From Micromonospora halotolerans (GTDB taxonomy: Bacteria; Actinomycetota; Actinomycetes; Mycobacteriales; Micromonosporaceae), in assembly GCF_032108445.1 (NCBI RefSeq), contig NZ_CP134876.1, forward strand, positions 2,294,001-2,358,000: a DNA stretch of 64,000 nt, given 5' to 3'. Position 1 is the stretch's first letter; every line of letters starts with the position of its first letter. Under the pieces are notes generated by a model, which saw only the letters and a list, made by a program, of their open reading frames with translations, was not told the origin of the DNA and made no database searches. Of the stretch, positions 8,160 to 17,005 are shown one piece after another. The position numbers and the translations under genes are program-made.

Positions 8160-8792
8160 TCAGTCCACCTTCTCCGGCCCACCCTGCGGGTAGATCATCA
8201 CCTCGGCGCGGTGCACCTGCTCGCCGAGGTTCACCTCCCAGCCGGCCTCCCCGTACGCCTCGAACGAGAGCCGGGCCCCGCCGGGCGCCTGGTAGTCGTG
8301 GTAGCGCATGGTGCCGCGCGGGTCGAGGCCGGTGCCCTCGGTGGCGGTGAACTTCGCCTGGCCGGACTCGTCCCAGTTGTAGCGACGGCCGGCGATCTCC
8401 AGCGTCGGCGCGCCCGGGGTGACGGTTGCCGACGGCTCGCTGGTCCAGAGCACCAGCTCCAGATCCGGCTCCGATTCGACGGACAGCCAGCGCTTCACCC
8501 CGCCGGCGTCGTCGAGCAGGTGCTCCGCCCAGCTCCAGCCGCCCTCGACCAGGTGCACCGAGCCGCGCACGGTGTAGGGCACCTGGCGGATCTCCACGAT
8601 GTCGCCGGGCTTGAGCGCACGCGGGTCGCCGCGCAGCGCGTCGGCGTCCCGGTCCCGGAACGGGTCACCGGGGGCGGCCTTCGGGCGTGGCGCGGACCGG
8701 GCCCTGCGCAGGGCGATCACGGCGATCACCACGCCGGCCACTCCGACCAGGCACCCCAACGTGGTCACCACGTACGCCAGCGAACCGTTCAC
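8160..8792 (-). CDS. DUF4178 family protein, first gene of the operon
   Basis: A 210-residue protein with one N-terminal membrane helix (about 5-28), a basic stretch, and a beta-rich DUF4178 domain: GDIVEIRQVPYTVRGSV, then WAEHLLDD, WLSVESEPDLELVLW and later RYHDYQAP. DUF4178 function is unknown. The GTG at 8792 is chosen because a GGGGGAG site lies just before it; a longer frame from 8843 lacks one. The 93 bp upstream must carry the operon promoter. The genes that follow down to 3419 are spaced by overlaps or short gaps. Confidence 0.83.
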   Translation of the reverse strand: MNGSLAYVVTTLGCLVGVAGVVIAVIALRRARSAPRPKAAPGDPFRDRDADALRGDPRALKPGDIVEIRQVPYTVRGSVHLVEGGWSWAEHLLDDAGGVKRWLSVESEPDLELVLWTSEPSATVTPGAPTLEIAGRRYNWDESGQAKFTATEGTGLDPRGTMRYHDYQAPGGARLSFEAYGEAGWEVNLGEQVHRAEVMIYPQGGPEKVD

Positions 8793-8885
8793 GGCCGTCT
8801 CCCCCCAAGGTGCATCGGCGGAGACGGTAACAACCCCACGCACGCGTGCCGAAGTGCCGTTCGTTGAGTGACCGGTCAGCTACGG

Positions 8886-9263
8886 TCAGGCGCCGGTGAG
8901 GCGTTCGGCGGCGTACTCGCGCAGGGTGGCGCGGCCCATGAGGCACCCGCTGAAGGTGGTGAACTCGCCGTCGTCGGCGCGCAGCCGTTCCCAGGCGGCC
9001 CGGCCGGCCGCCGGGTCGACCGTGTCCAGCAGCGTGGCCGCGTACGCCTTTCCGGCCGGCGACCCGTGCTTCAGCAGCCGGTCGACCTTCTTCCGGGCCG
9101 CCTCGGGGTGCTCCCGCAGGGCCCGTTCCACGTGCCGGTACGCGTCGGTCGCCGGCAGCATCTGACCGGCGATGCCCACCCCGCCGAAGGCGAGGGTGTC
9201 CGCCCGCCGAAGCTCCTCGACGGCCGCGTCCAGCTCCCGGTCCTTCTCCCCGATCCCCACCAT
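8886..9263 (-). CDS. Small alpha-helical (HEAT-like) protein
   Basis: A 125-residue soluble, helix-rich protein beginning MVGIGEKDRELDAAVEELRR. It has helical repeats such as HVERALREHPEAARKKVDRLL and GKAYAATLLDTVDPAAGRAAW that resemble HEAT-type scaffolds, but I cannot assign a named family. The ATG at 9263 is preferred over a start at 9293, which adds ten unconserved-looking residues. It follows clpB on the same strand, separated by 125 bp that contain a 60-bp perfect palindrome, so it is probably a separate transcript. Confidence 0.65.
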   Translation of the reverse strand: MVGIGEKDRELDAAVEELRRADTLAFGGVGIAGQMLPATDAYRHVERALREHPEAARKKVDRLLKHGSPAGKAYAATLLDTVDPAAGRAAWERLRADDGEFTTFSGCLMGRATLREYAAERLTGA

Positions 9264-9300
9264 GCCCCCACTATTTCCCCGGCCGGCCACCATCGACCCT

Positions 9301-9360
9301 GTTGATCAAGAAGTTTGCGTCGGCCGAGGCGACTCGGCCGACGCAAACTTCTTGATCAAC
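9301..9360. repeat. 60-bp perfect palindromic element
   Basis: Two perfect 27-bp arms (9301-9327 and 9334-9360) surround the 6-base loop GGCGAC. The outer arm begins GTTGATCAAGAAGTTTGCG, less GC-rich than its surroundings. It lies 28 bases after the clpB stop. In RNA it would fold into an extremely stable hairpin, but there is no U-run, so a simple intrinsic terminator is not the only reading. It may be a copy of a dispersed palindromic repeat. Confidence 0.9.
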
Positions 9361-9388
9361 CCCGCCCCGTCGAGGTGGGGCGGGTGGG

Positions 9389-11980
9389 TCAGGCGGCCGT
9401 TACCGTCAGGCTGTCCTTCGTGTCGGACAGGTCGACCGTCACCGTGTCGCCGTCGCGGATCTGGCCGGCCAGCAGGGCCTTCGCGAGCTGGTCGCCGATC
9501 GCCGACTGCACCAGGCGGCGCAGCGGGCGGGCACCGTAGATCGGGTCGTACCCGTGCTCGGCCAGCCAGGTGCGGGCGGCGTCGCTGACGTCCAGCGCCA
9601 ACCGGCGGTCCGCCAGACGGGCCCGCATCCGATCGAGCTGGATGTCGACGATCGCCCGCAGGTCCCCGCCCTGGAGGGCGGCGAACACCACGATGTCGTC
9701 GAGGCGGTTGAGGAACTCCGGCTTGAAGTGCGACCGGACCACCGCGAGGACGCCCTCCCGGCGCTGCTCCTCGGCCAGCGTCAGGTCGCTGATCACCGAC
9801 GACCCCAGGTTCGAGGTGAGGATCAGGATCGCGTTCCGGAAGTCGACCGTGCGGCCCTGGCCGTCGGTGAGCCGGCCGTCGTCGAGCACCTGGAGGAGCA
9901 CGTCGAAGACGTCCGGGTGGGCCTTCTCCACCTCGTCCAGCAGGATCACCGAGTACGGCCGGCGGCGCACCGCCTCGGTGAGCTGGCCGCCCTCCTCGTA
10001 GCCGACGTAGCCGGGCGGGGCGCCGACCAGGCGGGCCACGGAGTGCTTCTCGCCGTACTCGCTCATGTCGATGCGGACCATGGCCCGCTCGTCGTCGAAG
10101 AGGAACTCGGCGAGCGCCTTGGCCAGCTCGGTCTTGCCCACACCGGTCGGGCCGAGGAAGAGGAAGCTGCCCGTCGGGCGGTCCGGGTCGGCGACGCCGG
10201 CCCGGGCGCGGCGGACCGCGTCGGACACCGAGGTGACCGCCTCGGCCTGGCCGACGACCCGGGAGCCCAGCGTCTCCTCCATCCGGAGCAGCTTGGCGGT
10301 CTCGCCCTCTAGGAGCCGGCCGGCCGGGATGCCGGTCCAGGAGGCGACCACGGCGGCGATGTCGTCCGCGCCGACCTCCTCCTTGAGCATCGCGCCGTCG
10401 GCCTGGAGCCGGGCCAGCTCCTCCTCGGCCTGCTTCAGCTCGACCTGGAGGGCGGGGATCCGGCCGTAGCGCAGCTCGGCGGCGCGCTCCAGCTCGCCGT
10501 CGCGCTCGGCCCGCTCGGCCTCGCCGCCGAGCCGCTCCAGCTCCTCCTTGGCCGTGGAGAGCTTGGTGATGTGGCTCTTCTCCAGCTGCCAGCGCTCGGA
10601 CAGCGCGGTGAGCTGCTCACGCTTGTCGGCCAGCTCCTTGCGCAGCCGGGCGAGCCGCTCGGCGGAGGCGGCGTCCGGCTCCTTGGCCAGCGCCATCTCC
10701 TCGATCTCCAGCCGGCGCACCGCCCGCTCGATCTCGTCCACCTCGACGGGCCGGGAGTCGATCTCCATGCGGAGCCGCGAGGCGGACTCGTCGACCAGGT
10801 CGATCGCCTTGTCCGGCAGGAACCGGTCGGTGATGTAGCGGTCGGAGAGGGCGGCGGCGGCCACCAGCGCGGCGTCGGTGATCCGCACGCCGTGGTGCAC
10901 CTCGTAGCGCTCCTTCAGACCGCGCAGGATGCCGATGGTGTCCTCGATGGTCGGCTCGCCGACCAGCACCGGCTGGAAGCGGCGCTCCAGCGCCGGGTCC
11001 TTCTCGATGTGCTCGCGGTACTCGTCCAGCGTCGTGGCGCCGACCATCCGCAGCTCGCCGCGGGCCAGCATCGGCTTGAGCATGTTGCCGGCGTCCATCG
11101 AGCCCTCGCCCTTGCCCGCGCCGACCACGGTGTGCAGCTCGTCGAGGAACGTGATGACCTGGCCGTCGGAGTTCTTGATCTCCTCCAGCACCGACTTCAG
11201 CCGCTCCTCGAACTGGCCGCGGTACTGCGCGCCGGCCACCATGGCGCCGAGGTCGAGCGAGACCAGCTTCTTGTCCCGCAGCGATTCCGGCACGTCACCG
11301 GCGACGATCCGCTGGGCCAGGCCCTCGACGATGGCGGTCTTGCCGACGCCCGGCTCGCCGATCAGCACCGGGTTGTTCTTGGTACGCCGGGACAGCACCT
11401 GGATCACCCGGCGGATCTCCGAGTCGCGGCCGATGACCGGGTCGATCTTCCCCTCGCGCGCGCTCGCGGTCAGGTCGACGCCGTACTTCGCGAGGGCCTG
11501 GTAGGTCTGCTCCGGGTCGGCCGTGGTGACCCGCCGGTCCCCGCCGCGCACGGTCGGGAAGGCGGCGACCAGGTTCTCCTCGGTGGCGCCGGAGTTCTTC
11601 AGCGCGACGGAGACCGCGCCACCCACCCGGGCCAGCCCGGCCAGCAGGTGCTCGGTGGAGGTGTACTCGTCGCCCAGCGGCCGGGCGATCTGCTCGGCGG
11701 CGCCGATGGCGTTGACGAACTCCCGGGCCAGGGTGGGCTCGGCGATGCTGGAGCCGCGCGCCGCGGGCAGGGCGTCGACCGAACGCTGGGCGACCCGGCG
11801 CAGCTCGCCGGGGTCGGCCCCGACGGCGCGCAGCAGGCCGGCGGCGGTCGAGCCCTCGGTGTCGAGCAGCGACAGCAGCAGGTGCCAGGGCTCCACGGTG
11901 GCGTGACCGCGCTGGTTCGCCAGCGCGACGGCACCGGTGATGGTCTCGCGGCTCTTGGTGGTGAGTCGTTCCGTGTTCAT
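9389..11980 (-). CDS. clpB: ATP-dependent disaggregase chaperone ClpB
   Basis: An 863-residue Hsp104/ClpB protein, full length for the family. It pulls polypeptides out of aggregates in the cytosol together with DnaK, DnaJ and GrpE. Domains in order: N-terminal Clp repeats (1-150), first AAA+ module with Walker A GEPGVGKT, the coiled-coil M domain (about 410-530, with [10 protein letters not shown]) that DnaK contacts, second AAA+ module with [14 protein letters not shown], and the C-terminal D2-small domain. The M domain separates it from ClpA and ClpC. The ATG at 11980 has a GGGGGAG site; longer readings are shadows. An HspR-type operator lies upstream at 12025-12047. Confidence 0.96.
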   Translation of the reverse strand: MNTERLTTKSRETITGAVALANQRGHATVEPWHLLLSLLDTEGSTAAGLLRAVGADPGELRRVAQRSVDALPAARGSSIAEPTLAREFVNAIGAAEQIARPLGDEYTSTEHLLAGLARVGGAVSVALKNSGATEENLVAAFPTVRGGDRRVTTADPEQTYQALAKYGVDLTASAREGKIDPVIGRDSEIRRVIQVLSRRTKNNPVLIGEPGVGKTAIVEGLAQRIVAGDVPESLRDKKLVSLDLGAMVAGAQYRGQFEERLKSVLEEIKNSDGQVITFLDELHTVVGAGKGEGSMDAGNMLKPMLARGELRMVGATTLDEYREHIEKDPALERRFQPVLVGEPTIEDTIGILRGLKERYEVHHGVRITDAALVAAAALSDRYITDRFLPDKAIDLVDESASRLRMEIDSRPVEVDEIERAVRRLEIEEMALAKEPDAASAERLARLRKELADKREQLTALSERWQLEKSHITKLSTAKEELERLGGEAERAERDGELERAAELRYGRIPALQVELKQAEEELARLQADGAMLKEEVGADDIAAVVASWTGIPAGRLLEGETAKLLRMEETLGSRVVGQAEAVTSVSDAVRRARAGVADPDRPTGSFLFLGPTGVGKTELAKALAEFLFDDERAMVRIDMSEYGEKHSVARLVGAPPGYVGYEEGGQLTEAVRRRPYSVILLDEVEKAHPDVFDVLLQVLDDGRLTDGQGRTVDFRNAILILTSNLGSSVISDLTLAEEQRREGVLAVVRSHFKPEFLNRLDDIVVFAALQGGDLRAIVDIQLDRMRARLADRRLALDVSDAARTWLAEHGYDPIYGARPLRRLVQSAIGDQLAKALLAGQIRDGDTVTVDLSDTKDSLTVTAA

Positions 11981-12024
11981 GGGCTCCCCCGGATCGGCGT
12001 GTCCACTGGGAAGGACACAACCAG

Positions 12025-12047
12025 AGTTGAGTCTATTCCGCTCAACT
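12025..12047 (-). promoter_or_regulatory. HspR operator (HAIR-like) upstream of clpB
   Basis: AGTTGAGT-N7-GCTCAACT matches the HAIR consensus CTTGAGT-N7-ACTCAAG in its core, with one mismatch between the arms. It is centred about 55 bp upstream of the clpB ATG. The HspR gene is at 18030-18470 and a perfect site precedes dnaK, so repression of clpB by HspR at normal temperature is the likely arrangement, as known in Streptomyces and Mycobacterium. Confidence 0.85.
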
Positions 12048-12065
12048 CCACCGGTGTGACCCCGC

Positions 12066-12707
12066 TCACTCCCGGCGTTTCCAGCGCCAGCCGAACTCCC
12101 CCGCGGCAGGCGGCGGCCCGGGCAGCGGCGGCTCGGCCTGCGCGAGACCGGCCAGCAGCAGCGCCAGGTGGCGGCTGCGCAACTGCCGGGTCCGCTCCGG
12201 ATCGGGTACGCGGATCGCAGCGCACCCCTCGAGCAGCAGCCCGACGTCCTGCGCCACCACGTCCGGCCGGAGCCGCCCCGCCCCCCGCGCCCGCTGCACA
12301 AGCCCCTCGACCAGCTCGTTCGCGCGTATCGCGGCCCGGCCCATCTCCTCGGTCGGGGTGAAGGTGCCGGCGAGGTGCACGGTGAGAGAGTGCACGTCGG
12401 CGTCGACGACGCGGGCCAGGAAGCCGGCGAACGCCGCCCAGGCGTCCGGCTCGGCGGCGGCCTCCTCGCCCGCCGCGATGAACCGCCGCAGCCCGTCGTC
12501 GCAGAGCTTGCGCAGCAGGTCCTCCTTGCTCGCGTACCGCCGGTAGAGGGCGCTGATGCCGACACCGGCGCGCTCGGCGACGGCGGCGATGGGTGCCTTC
12601 GGGTCATCGAGGAAGACGGCGCGCGCGGCCTCCAGGATCACCGCGTCGTTGCGGGCCGCCTGGGCACGTCGGCCGGCGAGCGGCGGAGGGTCGGTCGGAT
12701 TCGGCAT
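12066..12707 (-). CDS. TetR-family regulator of the epoxide hydrolase divergon
   Basis: A 213-residue TetR/AcrR-type repressor. Its DNA-binding domain (about 12-60) includes the recognition region GVGISALYRRYASKEDLLR; the C-terminal ligand domain is variable and its effector unknown. It is divergent from the epoxide hydrolase gene at 12790, and the 82 bp between them hold two palindromes. The N-terminal 65 residues are very close to those of the TetR protein at 36538-37185, including GRRAQAARND and GVGISALYRR, so the two are paralogues with probably the same DNA specificity. Confidence 0.9.
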   Translation of the reverse strand: MPNPTDPPPLAGRRAQAARNDAVILEAARAVFLDDPKAPIAAVAERAGVGISALYRRYASKEDLLRKLCDDGLRRFIAAGEEAAAEPDAWAAFAGFLARVVDADVHSLTVHLAGTFTPTEEMGRAAIRANELVEGLVQRARGAGRLRPDVVAQDVGLLLEGCAAIRVPDPERTRQLRSRHLALLLAGLAQAEPPLPGPPPAAGEFGWRWKRRE

Positions 12708-12724
12708 GCGTCGAGACTAACACT

Positions 12725-12739
12725 GGAACGGATCGTTCC
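12725..12739. promoter_or_regulatory. TetR operator, N5 type (divergon 1)
   Basis: GGAAC-GGATC-GTTCC, a perfect dyad with 5-bp arms (6-bp arms if a 3-bp spacer is used). It ends 17 bp from the TetR start codon. The same GGAAC-N5-GTTCC dyad lies 17 bp from the start of the paralogous TetR gene (36506-36520). Confidence 0.8.
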
Positions 12740-12753
12740 GCTCTGTTACAGTG

Positions 12754-12776
12754 GAACGGAACGAATCATTCCGTTC
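12754..12776. promoter_or_regulatory. TetR operator, N7 type (divergon 1)
   Basis: GAACGGAA-N7-TTCCGTTC, perfect 8-bp arms, ending 13 bp before the epoxide hydrolase ATG, so binding should block its promoter or transcript start. The same element, with 9-bp arms, is found at 36468-36492 in the second TetR divergon. Confidence 0.8.
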
Positions 12777-12789
12777 TGGAGGAGCAGTC

Positions 12790-13926
12790 ATGACGGACAC
12801 CGCCATCCGCCCGTACCGCGTCGAGATTCCGCAGGCCGCGCTGGACGACCTCGCCGACCGGCTGCGCCGGACCAACTGGCCCGGCGAGCTGCCCGGCGTC
12901 GGCGGCGCCTACGGCATGGCGACGGACCGGGTCCGCGAGCTGGCGACGTACTGGTTGGAGAAGTTCGACTGGCGGGCGGTCGAGGCACGACTGAACGCCC
13001 ACCCGCAGTTCGTCACCGGGATCGACGGCGAGGAGATCCACTTCCTGCACGTCCGGTCGTCCCGGCCGGACGCCACCCCGCTGGTGCTCACCCACGGCTG
13101 GCCCGGCTCGGTGGTCGAGTACCTCGACGTGATCGCCCCGCTCACCGAGCCGGCCGACCCGGATGCGCCGGCGTTCCACCTGGTGATCCCGTCGCTGCCC
13201 GGCTTCGGCTTCTCCGGTCCGACCCGCAGCGCCGGCTGGAACCGCTACCGCACCGCCCGCGCCTGGGCGACGCTGATGGCCCGCCTCGGCTACGACCGGT
13301 ACGGCGCGGTCGGCAACGACGCCGGCTCGATGATCTCGCCCGAACTGGGCCGCCTCGACGCGGACCACGTGCTCGGCGTGCACGTCACCCAGCTCTTCTC
13401 CTTCCCGTCCGGCGACCCGGTCGAGTTCCAGGGGCTCTCCGCGGCCGACCAGGCCGCGATGCGGCACCTCCAGTGGTTCGTGGAGAACAAGTTCTCCTTC
13501 AACCAGGTGCAGAGCCAGCAGCCGCAGACCCTGGCGTTCGCGCTGGCCGACTCGCCGGTCGGCCTGCTGGCCTGGAACGGGCAGCTGCTCGACGAGAGCC
13601 TCGACCCGGACTTCGTCCTGGCCAACGTCGCGATCTACTGGTTCACCGGCACGGCCGCCTCGGCGATGCGGTTCTACTGGGAGGACGCGCACGCCACCGA
13701 GCAGCCGGCCGGACCGACCACGGTGCCGACCGCGGTGGCGATGTTTCCCGGCGACTTCCAGTCGATCCGCCGGTTCGCCGACCGGGACCACGCCAACATC
13801 GTCAGCTGGCACACCTTCGACGCCGGACCCGAGCGGCAGGGGGACGTCGGCGGCCACTACGCCGCGCACGAGGCGACCGACCTGCTGGTCGGCGACATCC
13901 GGCAGTTCTTCGCCGGGCTCCACTGA
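12790..13926 (+). CDS. Epoxide hydrolase (alpha/beta-hydrolase, EHN-type)
   Basis: A 378-residue protein of the microsomal-type epoxide hydrolase family, which opens epoxides to diols through an aspartyl ester. It has an N-terminal EHN domain (1-110, with RLRRTNWPGELPGVGGAYG), the oxyanion-hole motif HGWPGS (about 99-104), and the nucleophile elbow GNDAGS (about 175-180) carrying the catalytic Asp. A late His in FADRDH or GHYAAHE completes the charge relay. There is no signal peptide, so it is cytosolic. The ATG has a GGAGGAG site. Its divergent TetR neighbour probably represses it; natural substrate unknown. Confidence 0.9.
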   Translation: MTDTAIRPYRVEIPQAALDDLADRLRRTNWPGELPGVGGAYGMATDRVRELATYWLEKFDWRAVEARLNAHPQFVTGIDGEEIHFLHVRSSRPDATPLVLTHGWPGSVVEYLDVIAPLTEPADPDAPAFHLVIPSLPGFGFSGPTRSAGWNRYRTARAWATLMARLGYDRYGAVGNDAGSMISPELGRLDADHVLGVHVTQLFSFPSGDPVEFQGLSAADQAAMRHLQWFVENKFSFNQVQSQQPQTLAFALADSPVGLLAWNGQLLDESLDPDFVLANVAIYWFTGTAASAMRFYWEDAHATEQPAGPTTVPTAVAMFPGDFQSIRRFADRDHANIVSWHTFDAGPERQGDVGGHYAAHEATDLLVGDIRQFFAGLH

Positions 13927-13937
13927 ACCCTCGACGT

Positions 13938-13972
13938 GTTCGTCGCCGGGCCGGAGCAGCCCGGCGACGAAC
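13938..13972. terminator. Bidirectional terminator hairpin
   Basis: Perfect 14-bp stem (13938-13951 with 13959-13972) and 7-base loop, placed exactly between the convergent stops of the epoxide hydrolase and the lipoprotein gene. No U-run, as is common in high-GC actinobacteria. Confidence 0.8.
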
Positions 13973-13974
13973 CG

Positions 13975-15084
13975 TCAGCCCTCGTCCAGCACCACCCGGA
14001 CCCAGCGCCGGTTCGCCGTCCAGCCCGTGCCGAGCACCACGTCGTCCGGGCCCCGGGCGGCGATCGTGCCCTCCCCCAGGACCGTGAGGTGGTGCTCGGA
14101 GGTGAGCGGCCAGTCCACCCGGTAGTAGCGGCCGCCGGCCACCACACCCACCCCACCCGGGCCGGTCACCGCCACCAGCTCGGCGCCGAGCGGCGCCACC
14201 GAGCGGGCCTGCGCGGGATGCCCGACGGCGCGGACCGGCGCCCACTCCGGGCCACCCACCAGCCGCCAGAGCGCCGGGAAACCCGCCCGGTCCGGGCGCT
14301 CCCCGACCAGCCAGGCGCCGCCGTCCGGTGCGATCACCACCCGCAGCACCCCCACCTCGTCACCCCGCCAGGACAGCGGCGTCGACACCCAGTGCCGGCC
14401 ACCGTCCCGCGACACCGCGGCCGAGGGACGGCCGTCGCGCGCGCCGGCCGCCACCACCAGGTCGCCCGAGTGACCGACGGTGTTCAGCCCCGGTACGGCC
14501 GGCTGGACGGGCAACGGCCGCAGGGTGGCGCCGTCCCGCTCGGCCACCGCACCGAGCCCCTCGGCCACCTGGAAGCGGCCCCGGGCCGCCACCAGAGCCG
14601 CCGGCTCCCCGCCGGTCGTGTGGGCGAAGGTGGCACCGCCGTCGGTCGAGGTGTACCAGCCGTACGGCTCGGCGAGCAGCACCAGCGCCCCCGGCACGGC
14701 GTAGAGCTGCTGGTTCACCGCCACCGGACGAGGGTGCCGCAGGGCCCGCCAGCTACGGCCACCGTCCCCGGTGGCGTACAGGAGGGCGGCGGGGCACCCC
14801 CCGGCGGGCGGCGGGTCGTCGCAGGCGGCGACGAAGAGGGCGTACCCGTGGTCGGCGTCGACGAACTCCACGAACGGGCGGTCGTACCGGCGGTCGACGG
14901 CGACCCGGACGTGCCGTACCTCGTCGAAGCCGACCGGCCGCGACGGCACCAGCGCGGTCGGCGCGGGACGCGGGGACGCGGACGACCGGTCGGGTGGGGT
15001 CCGGCGGACGTCGCCGATCGAGCAGGCGGCCAGGGCCGGCACCAGCAGCAACCCGGTGGTCCGGAGCACGCGGCGACCGATCAT
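13975..15084 (-). CDS. Secreted lipoprotein with BNR/Asp-box repeats
   Basis: A 369-residue lipoprotein: signal peptide 1-20 ending in the lipobox LAAC with Cys21, a Pro/Ser-rich linker, then a predicted beta-propeller with repeated Asp-box units (ATGDGGRSW, STDGGATF, SRDGGRHW). Asp boxes occur in sialidases and in many photosystem-assembly or exo-alpha-like propellers; no sialidase arginine triad is obvious, so enzymatic activity is not claimed. It should be anchored on the outer face of the membrane. It is divergent from the K+/H+ antiporter genes with only 34 bp between start codons. Confidence 0.83.
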   Translation of the reverse strand: MIGRRVLRTTGLLLVPALAACSIGDVRRTPPDRSSASPRPAPTALVPSRPVGFDEVRHVRVAVDRRYDRPFVEFVDADHGYALFVAACDDPPPAGGCPAALLYATGDGGRSWRALRHPRPVAVNQQLYAVPGALVLLAEPYGWYTSTDGGATFAHTTGGEPAALVAARGRFQVAEGLGAVAERDGATLRPLPVQPAVPGLNTVGHSGDLVVAAGARDGRPSAAVSRDGGRHWVSTPLSWRGDEVGVLRVVIAPDGGAWLVGERPDRAGFPALWRLVGGPEWAPVRAVGHPAQARSVAPLGAELVAVTGPGGVGVVAGGRYYRVDWPLTSEHHLTVLGEGTIAARGPDDVVLGTGWTANRRWVRVVLDEG

Positions 15085-15118
15085 GGGGCCCCTCCTCCGC
15101 GACGGTAGCCTTGCGCGG

Positions 15119-15619
15119 GTGCGAGTACGTGTTGAACAGACTGCCCTACCGGGGATCGGCGTCCGTCACGATCTGATGACGGAATCCGGCCGCCGGCTCG
15201 GCGTGGTCTCCCACCGCAATGGCCGCCGCGACCTGGTCCTCTACGACCCGGACGATCCCGACTCCTGTCAACACGACATCCCGCTGACCGACGACGAGGC
15301 GGAGGCCCTGGCCGACATCCTCGGCGCGTCGCTGATGCTCGGCCAGCTCGCCGGGCTGCGCGAGCAGGCCGCGGGGCTGCTCACCGAGCAGATCGCCATC
15401 CCGGCCGGCTCCCGCTACGTCAACCGGCGGCTCGGTGACACCAAGGCACGGACGCGCACCAGCGCCTCCATCGTGGCGGTGCTGCGTCAGGGCGAGGTGA
15501 TCGTCTCGCCCGATCCCACCTTCCGGTTCGCGGCCGGTGACGTGGTCGTCGTGGTCGGCACCCGCCAAGGGCTCGACGGGGTCACCGCGATCCTCGCCGA
15601 AGCCGACCCGGACGGCTGA
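15119..15619 (+). CDS. KhtT-like regulatory subunit of a K+/H+ antiporter (RCK_C domain)
   Basis: A 166-residue cytosolic protein with an N-terminal domain of about 80 residues and a C-terminal RCK_C/TrkA_C domain (about 95-160: SRYVNRRLGDTKARTR, FRFAAGDVVVVVGT). It matches KhtT, the nucleotide- and pH-sensing subunit that gates KhtU in Bacillus. The GTG at 15119 gives MRVRVEQTALPGIGVRHD, the usual KhtT beginning. Seven bases separate its stop from the antiporter ATG, so the two form an operon. Confidence 0.88.
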   Translation: MRVRVEQTALPGIGVRHDLMTESGRRLGVVSHRNGRRDLVLYDPDDPDSCQHDIPLTDDEAEALADILGASLMLGQLAGLREQAAGLLTEQIAIPAGSRYVNRRLGDTKARTRTSASIVAVLRQGEVIVSPDPTFRFAAGDVVVVVGTRQGLDGVTAILAEADPDG

Positions 15620-15626
15620 GGCGCGG

Positions 15627-16835
15627 ATGCACGAATCCACCACGCTGCTCGTCGAGGTCGGCGCGCTGCTGCTCCTGCTCGGCCTGCTCGGCCGGCTCAG
15701 CCGCCGCGTCGGCGTCTCGCCCATCCCCCTCTACCTGCTCGCCGGACTCGCCTTCGGCCACGGCGGCCTGCTGCCGCTCAACGCCAGCGAGGAGTTCTTC
15801 GCCGTCGGCGCGGAGATCGGCGTCATCCTGCTGCTCGTCATGCTCGGCCTGGAATACAGCGCCAACGAACTGGTGGGCAACCTCCGCTCGGCCGCGCCGG
15901 CCGGCCTGATCGACGCGGTGTTCAACGCACTGCCCGGCTTCGCCTTCGCCCTGCTGCTCGGCTGGGGCTGGGTGGCCGCCGTCGTGCTCGCCGGCGTCAC
16001 CTGGGTCTCGTCGTCCGGCGTGATCGCGAAGGTGCTCGGCGACCTGGGCCGGGTCGGTAACCGGGAGACCCCGGTGATCCTCTCCGTCCTCGTCATCGAG
16101 GACCTGGCCATGGCCCTCTACCTGCCGCTGGTCACCGCGCTGCTCGCCGGGGTCGGCCTGGTCAAGGGCGGCATCGCGCTCGCCGTCGCGGTGCTCACCG
16201 TGGTCGTCGTGCTGGCCGTCGCCATCCGGTACGGGCACCTGATCTCCGCCGCGCTCTCCGCGAAGGACCCCGAGGCGCTCCTGCTCGGGGTGCTCGGCCT
16301 GACCCTGCTGGTCGCCGGGGTGGCGGCCAAGCTCCAGGTCTCCGCCGCGGTCGGCGCGTTCCTGGTCGGCATCGCCCTGTCCGGGCCGGTGGCACACCAC
16401 GCCACCCAGCTGCTGTCCCCGCTGCGGGACCTCTTCGCCGCGGTCTTCTTCGTCTTCTTCGGCCTGGTCACCGACCCGCTGGACATGCCGCCGGTGCTGC
16501 TGCCCGCGCTGCTGCTGGCCGTGGTGACCATGGGAACGAAGCTGGCCACCGGTTGGCTGGCCGCCCGCCGGGCCGGGATCGCCGAGCCCGGCCGGTGGCG
16601 CGCCGGCTTCGCGCTGACCCCGCGCGGCGAGTTCTCCATCGTCATCGCCGGCCTGGCCGTCGCCGCGGCGTACCCGGTCGAACCCCGGCTGGCGGCGCTC
16701 GCCACCGCGTACGTGCTGATCACCGTGGTGACCGGGCCGATGCTGGCCCGCCTGCCCGACCTGCCCTGGTTCAAGCGCTGGCTGCGCCGGCGCAGCGCCG
16801 CCCGGCCGCCCGTGCCGGTGGGGGCGGCCGACTGA
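15627..16835 (+). CDS. CPA2-family cation/H+ antiporter (KhtU-like)
   Basis: A 402-residue integral membrane protein of about 12 helices, of the monovalent cation:proton antiporter-2 family. Typical features are the amphipathic start RRVGVSPIPLYLLAGLAFG, LLLVMLGLEYS, VTWVSSSGVIAKVLGDLGR (the unwound TM4-like region), IEDLAMALYLPL with the ion-binding acidic residue, and TPRGEFSIVIAGLA. Unlike KefB and KefC it lacks its own C-terminal RCK domain, which is supplied in trans by the KhtT-like subunit upstream. Expected role: K+ efflux and pH or osmotic balance. Confidence 0.9.
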   Translation: MHESTTLLVEVGALLLLLGLLGRLSRRVGVSPIPLYLLAGLAFGHGGLLPLNASEEFFAVGAEIGVILLLVMLGLEYSANELVGNLRSAAPAGLIDAVFNALPGFAFALLLGWGWVAAVVLAGVTWVSSSGVIAKVLGDLGRVGNRETPVILSVLVIEDLAMALYLPLVTALLAGVGLVKGGIALAVAVLTVVVVLAVAIRYGHLISAALSAKDPEALLLGVLGLTLLVAGVAAKLQVSAAVGAFLVGIALSGPVAHHATQLLSPLRDLFAAVFFVFFGLVTDPLDMPPVLLPALLLAVVTMGTKLATGWLAARRAGIAEPGRWRAGFALTPRGEFSIVIAGLAVAAAYPVEPRLAALATAYVLITVVTGPMLARLPDLPWFKRWLRRRSAARPPVPVGAAD

Positions 16836-16839
16836 CCTC

Positions 16840-16879
16840 GGCCGGGCCGGGTCGGCCGTACGGTGGACCCGGCCCGGCC
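16840..16879 (+). terminator. Terminator of the khtTU-like operon
   Basis: Perfect 14-bp stem (16840-16853 with 16866-16879) around a 12-base loop, starting four bases after the antiporter stop codon. Confidence 0.75.
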
Positions 16880-17005
16880 AACGGTTGCCGAATTGATTCC
16901 GGGAAGGTCTACCGCCACCCGGCGAAACCGCGTTAACGTGTCGCCCCAGCAGCCAGGGTCCGCGGGTGGCCGGTGCCCCCGCCAGCGTAAGCGGAAGGTC
17001 GGCCG

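Noticed and set aside
10571..12361. 596-residue open frame antisense to clpB
   Set aside because: A shadow of conserved clpB codons; no start site and no family features.
13975..15084. Sialidase
   Set aside because: Asp boxes alone are not specific; no arginine triad or catalytic Tyr/Glu pair could be identified.
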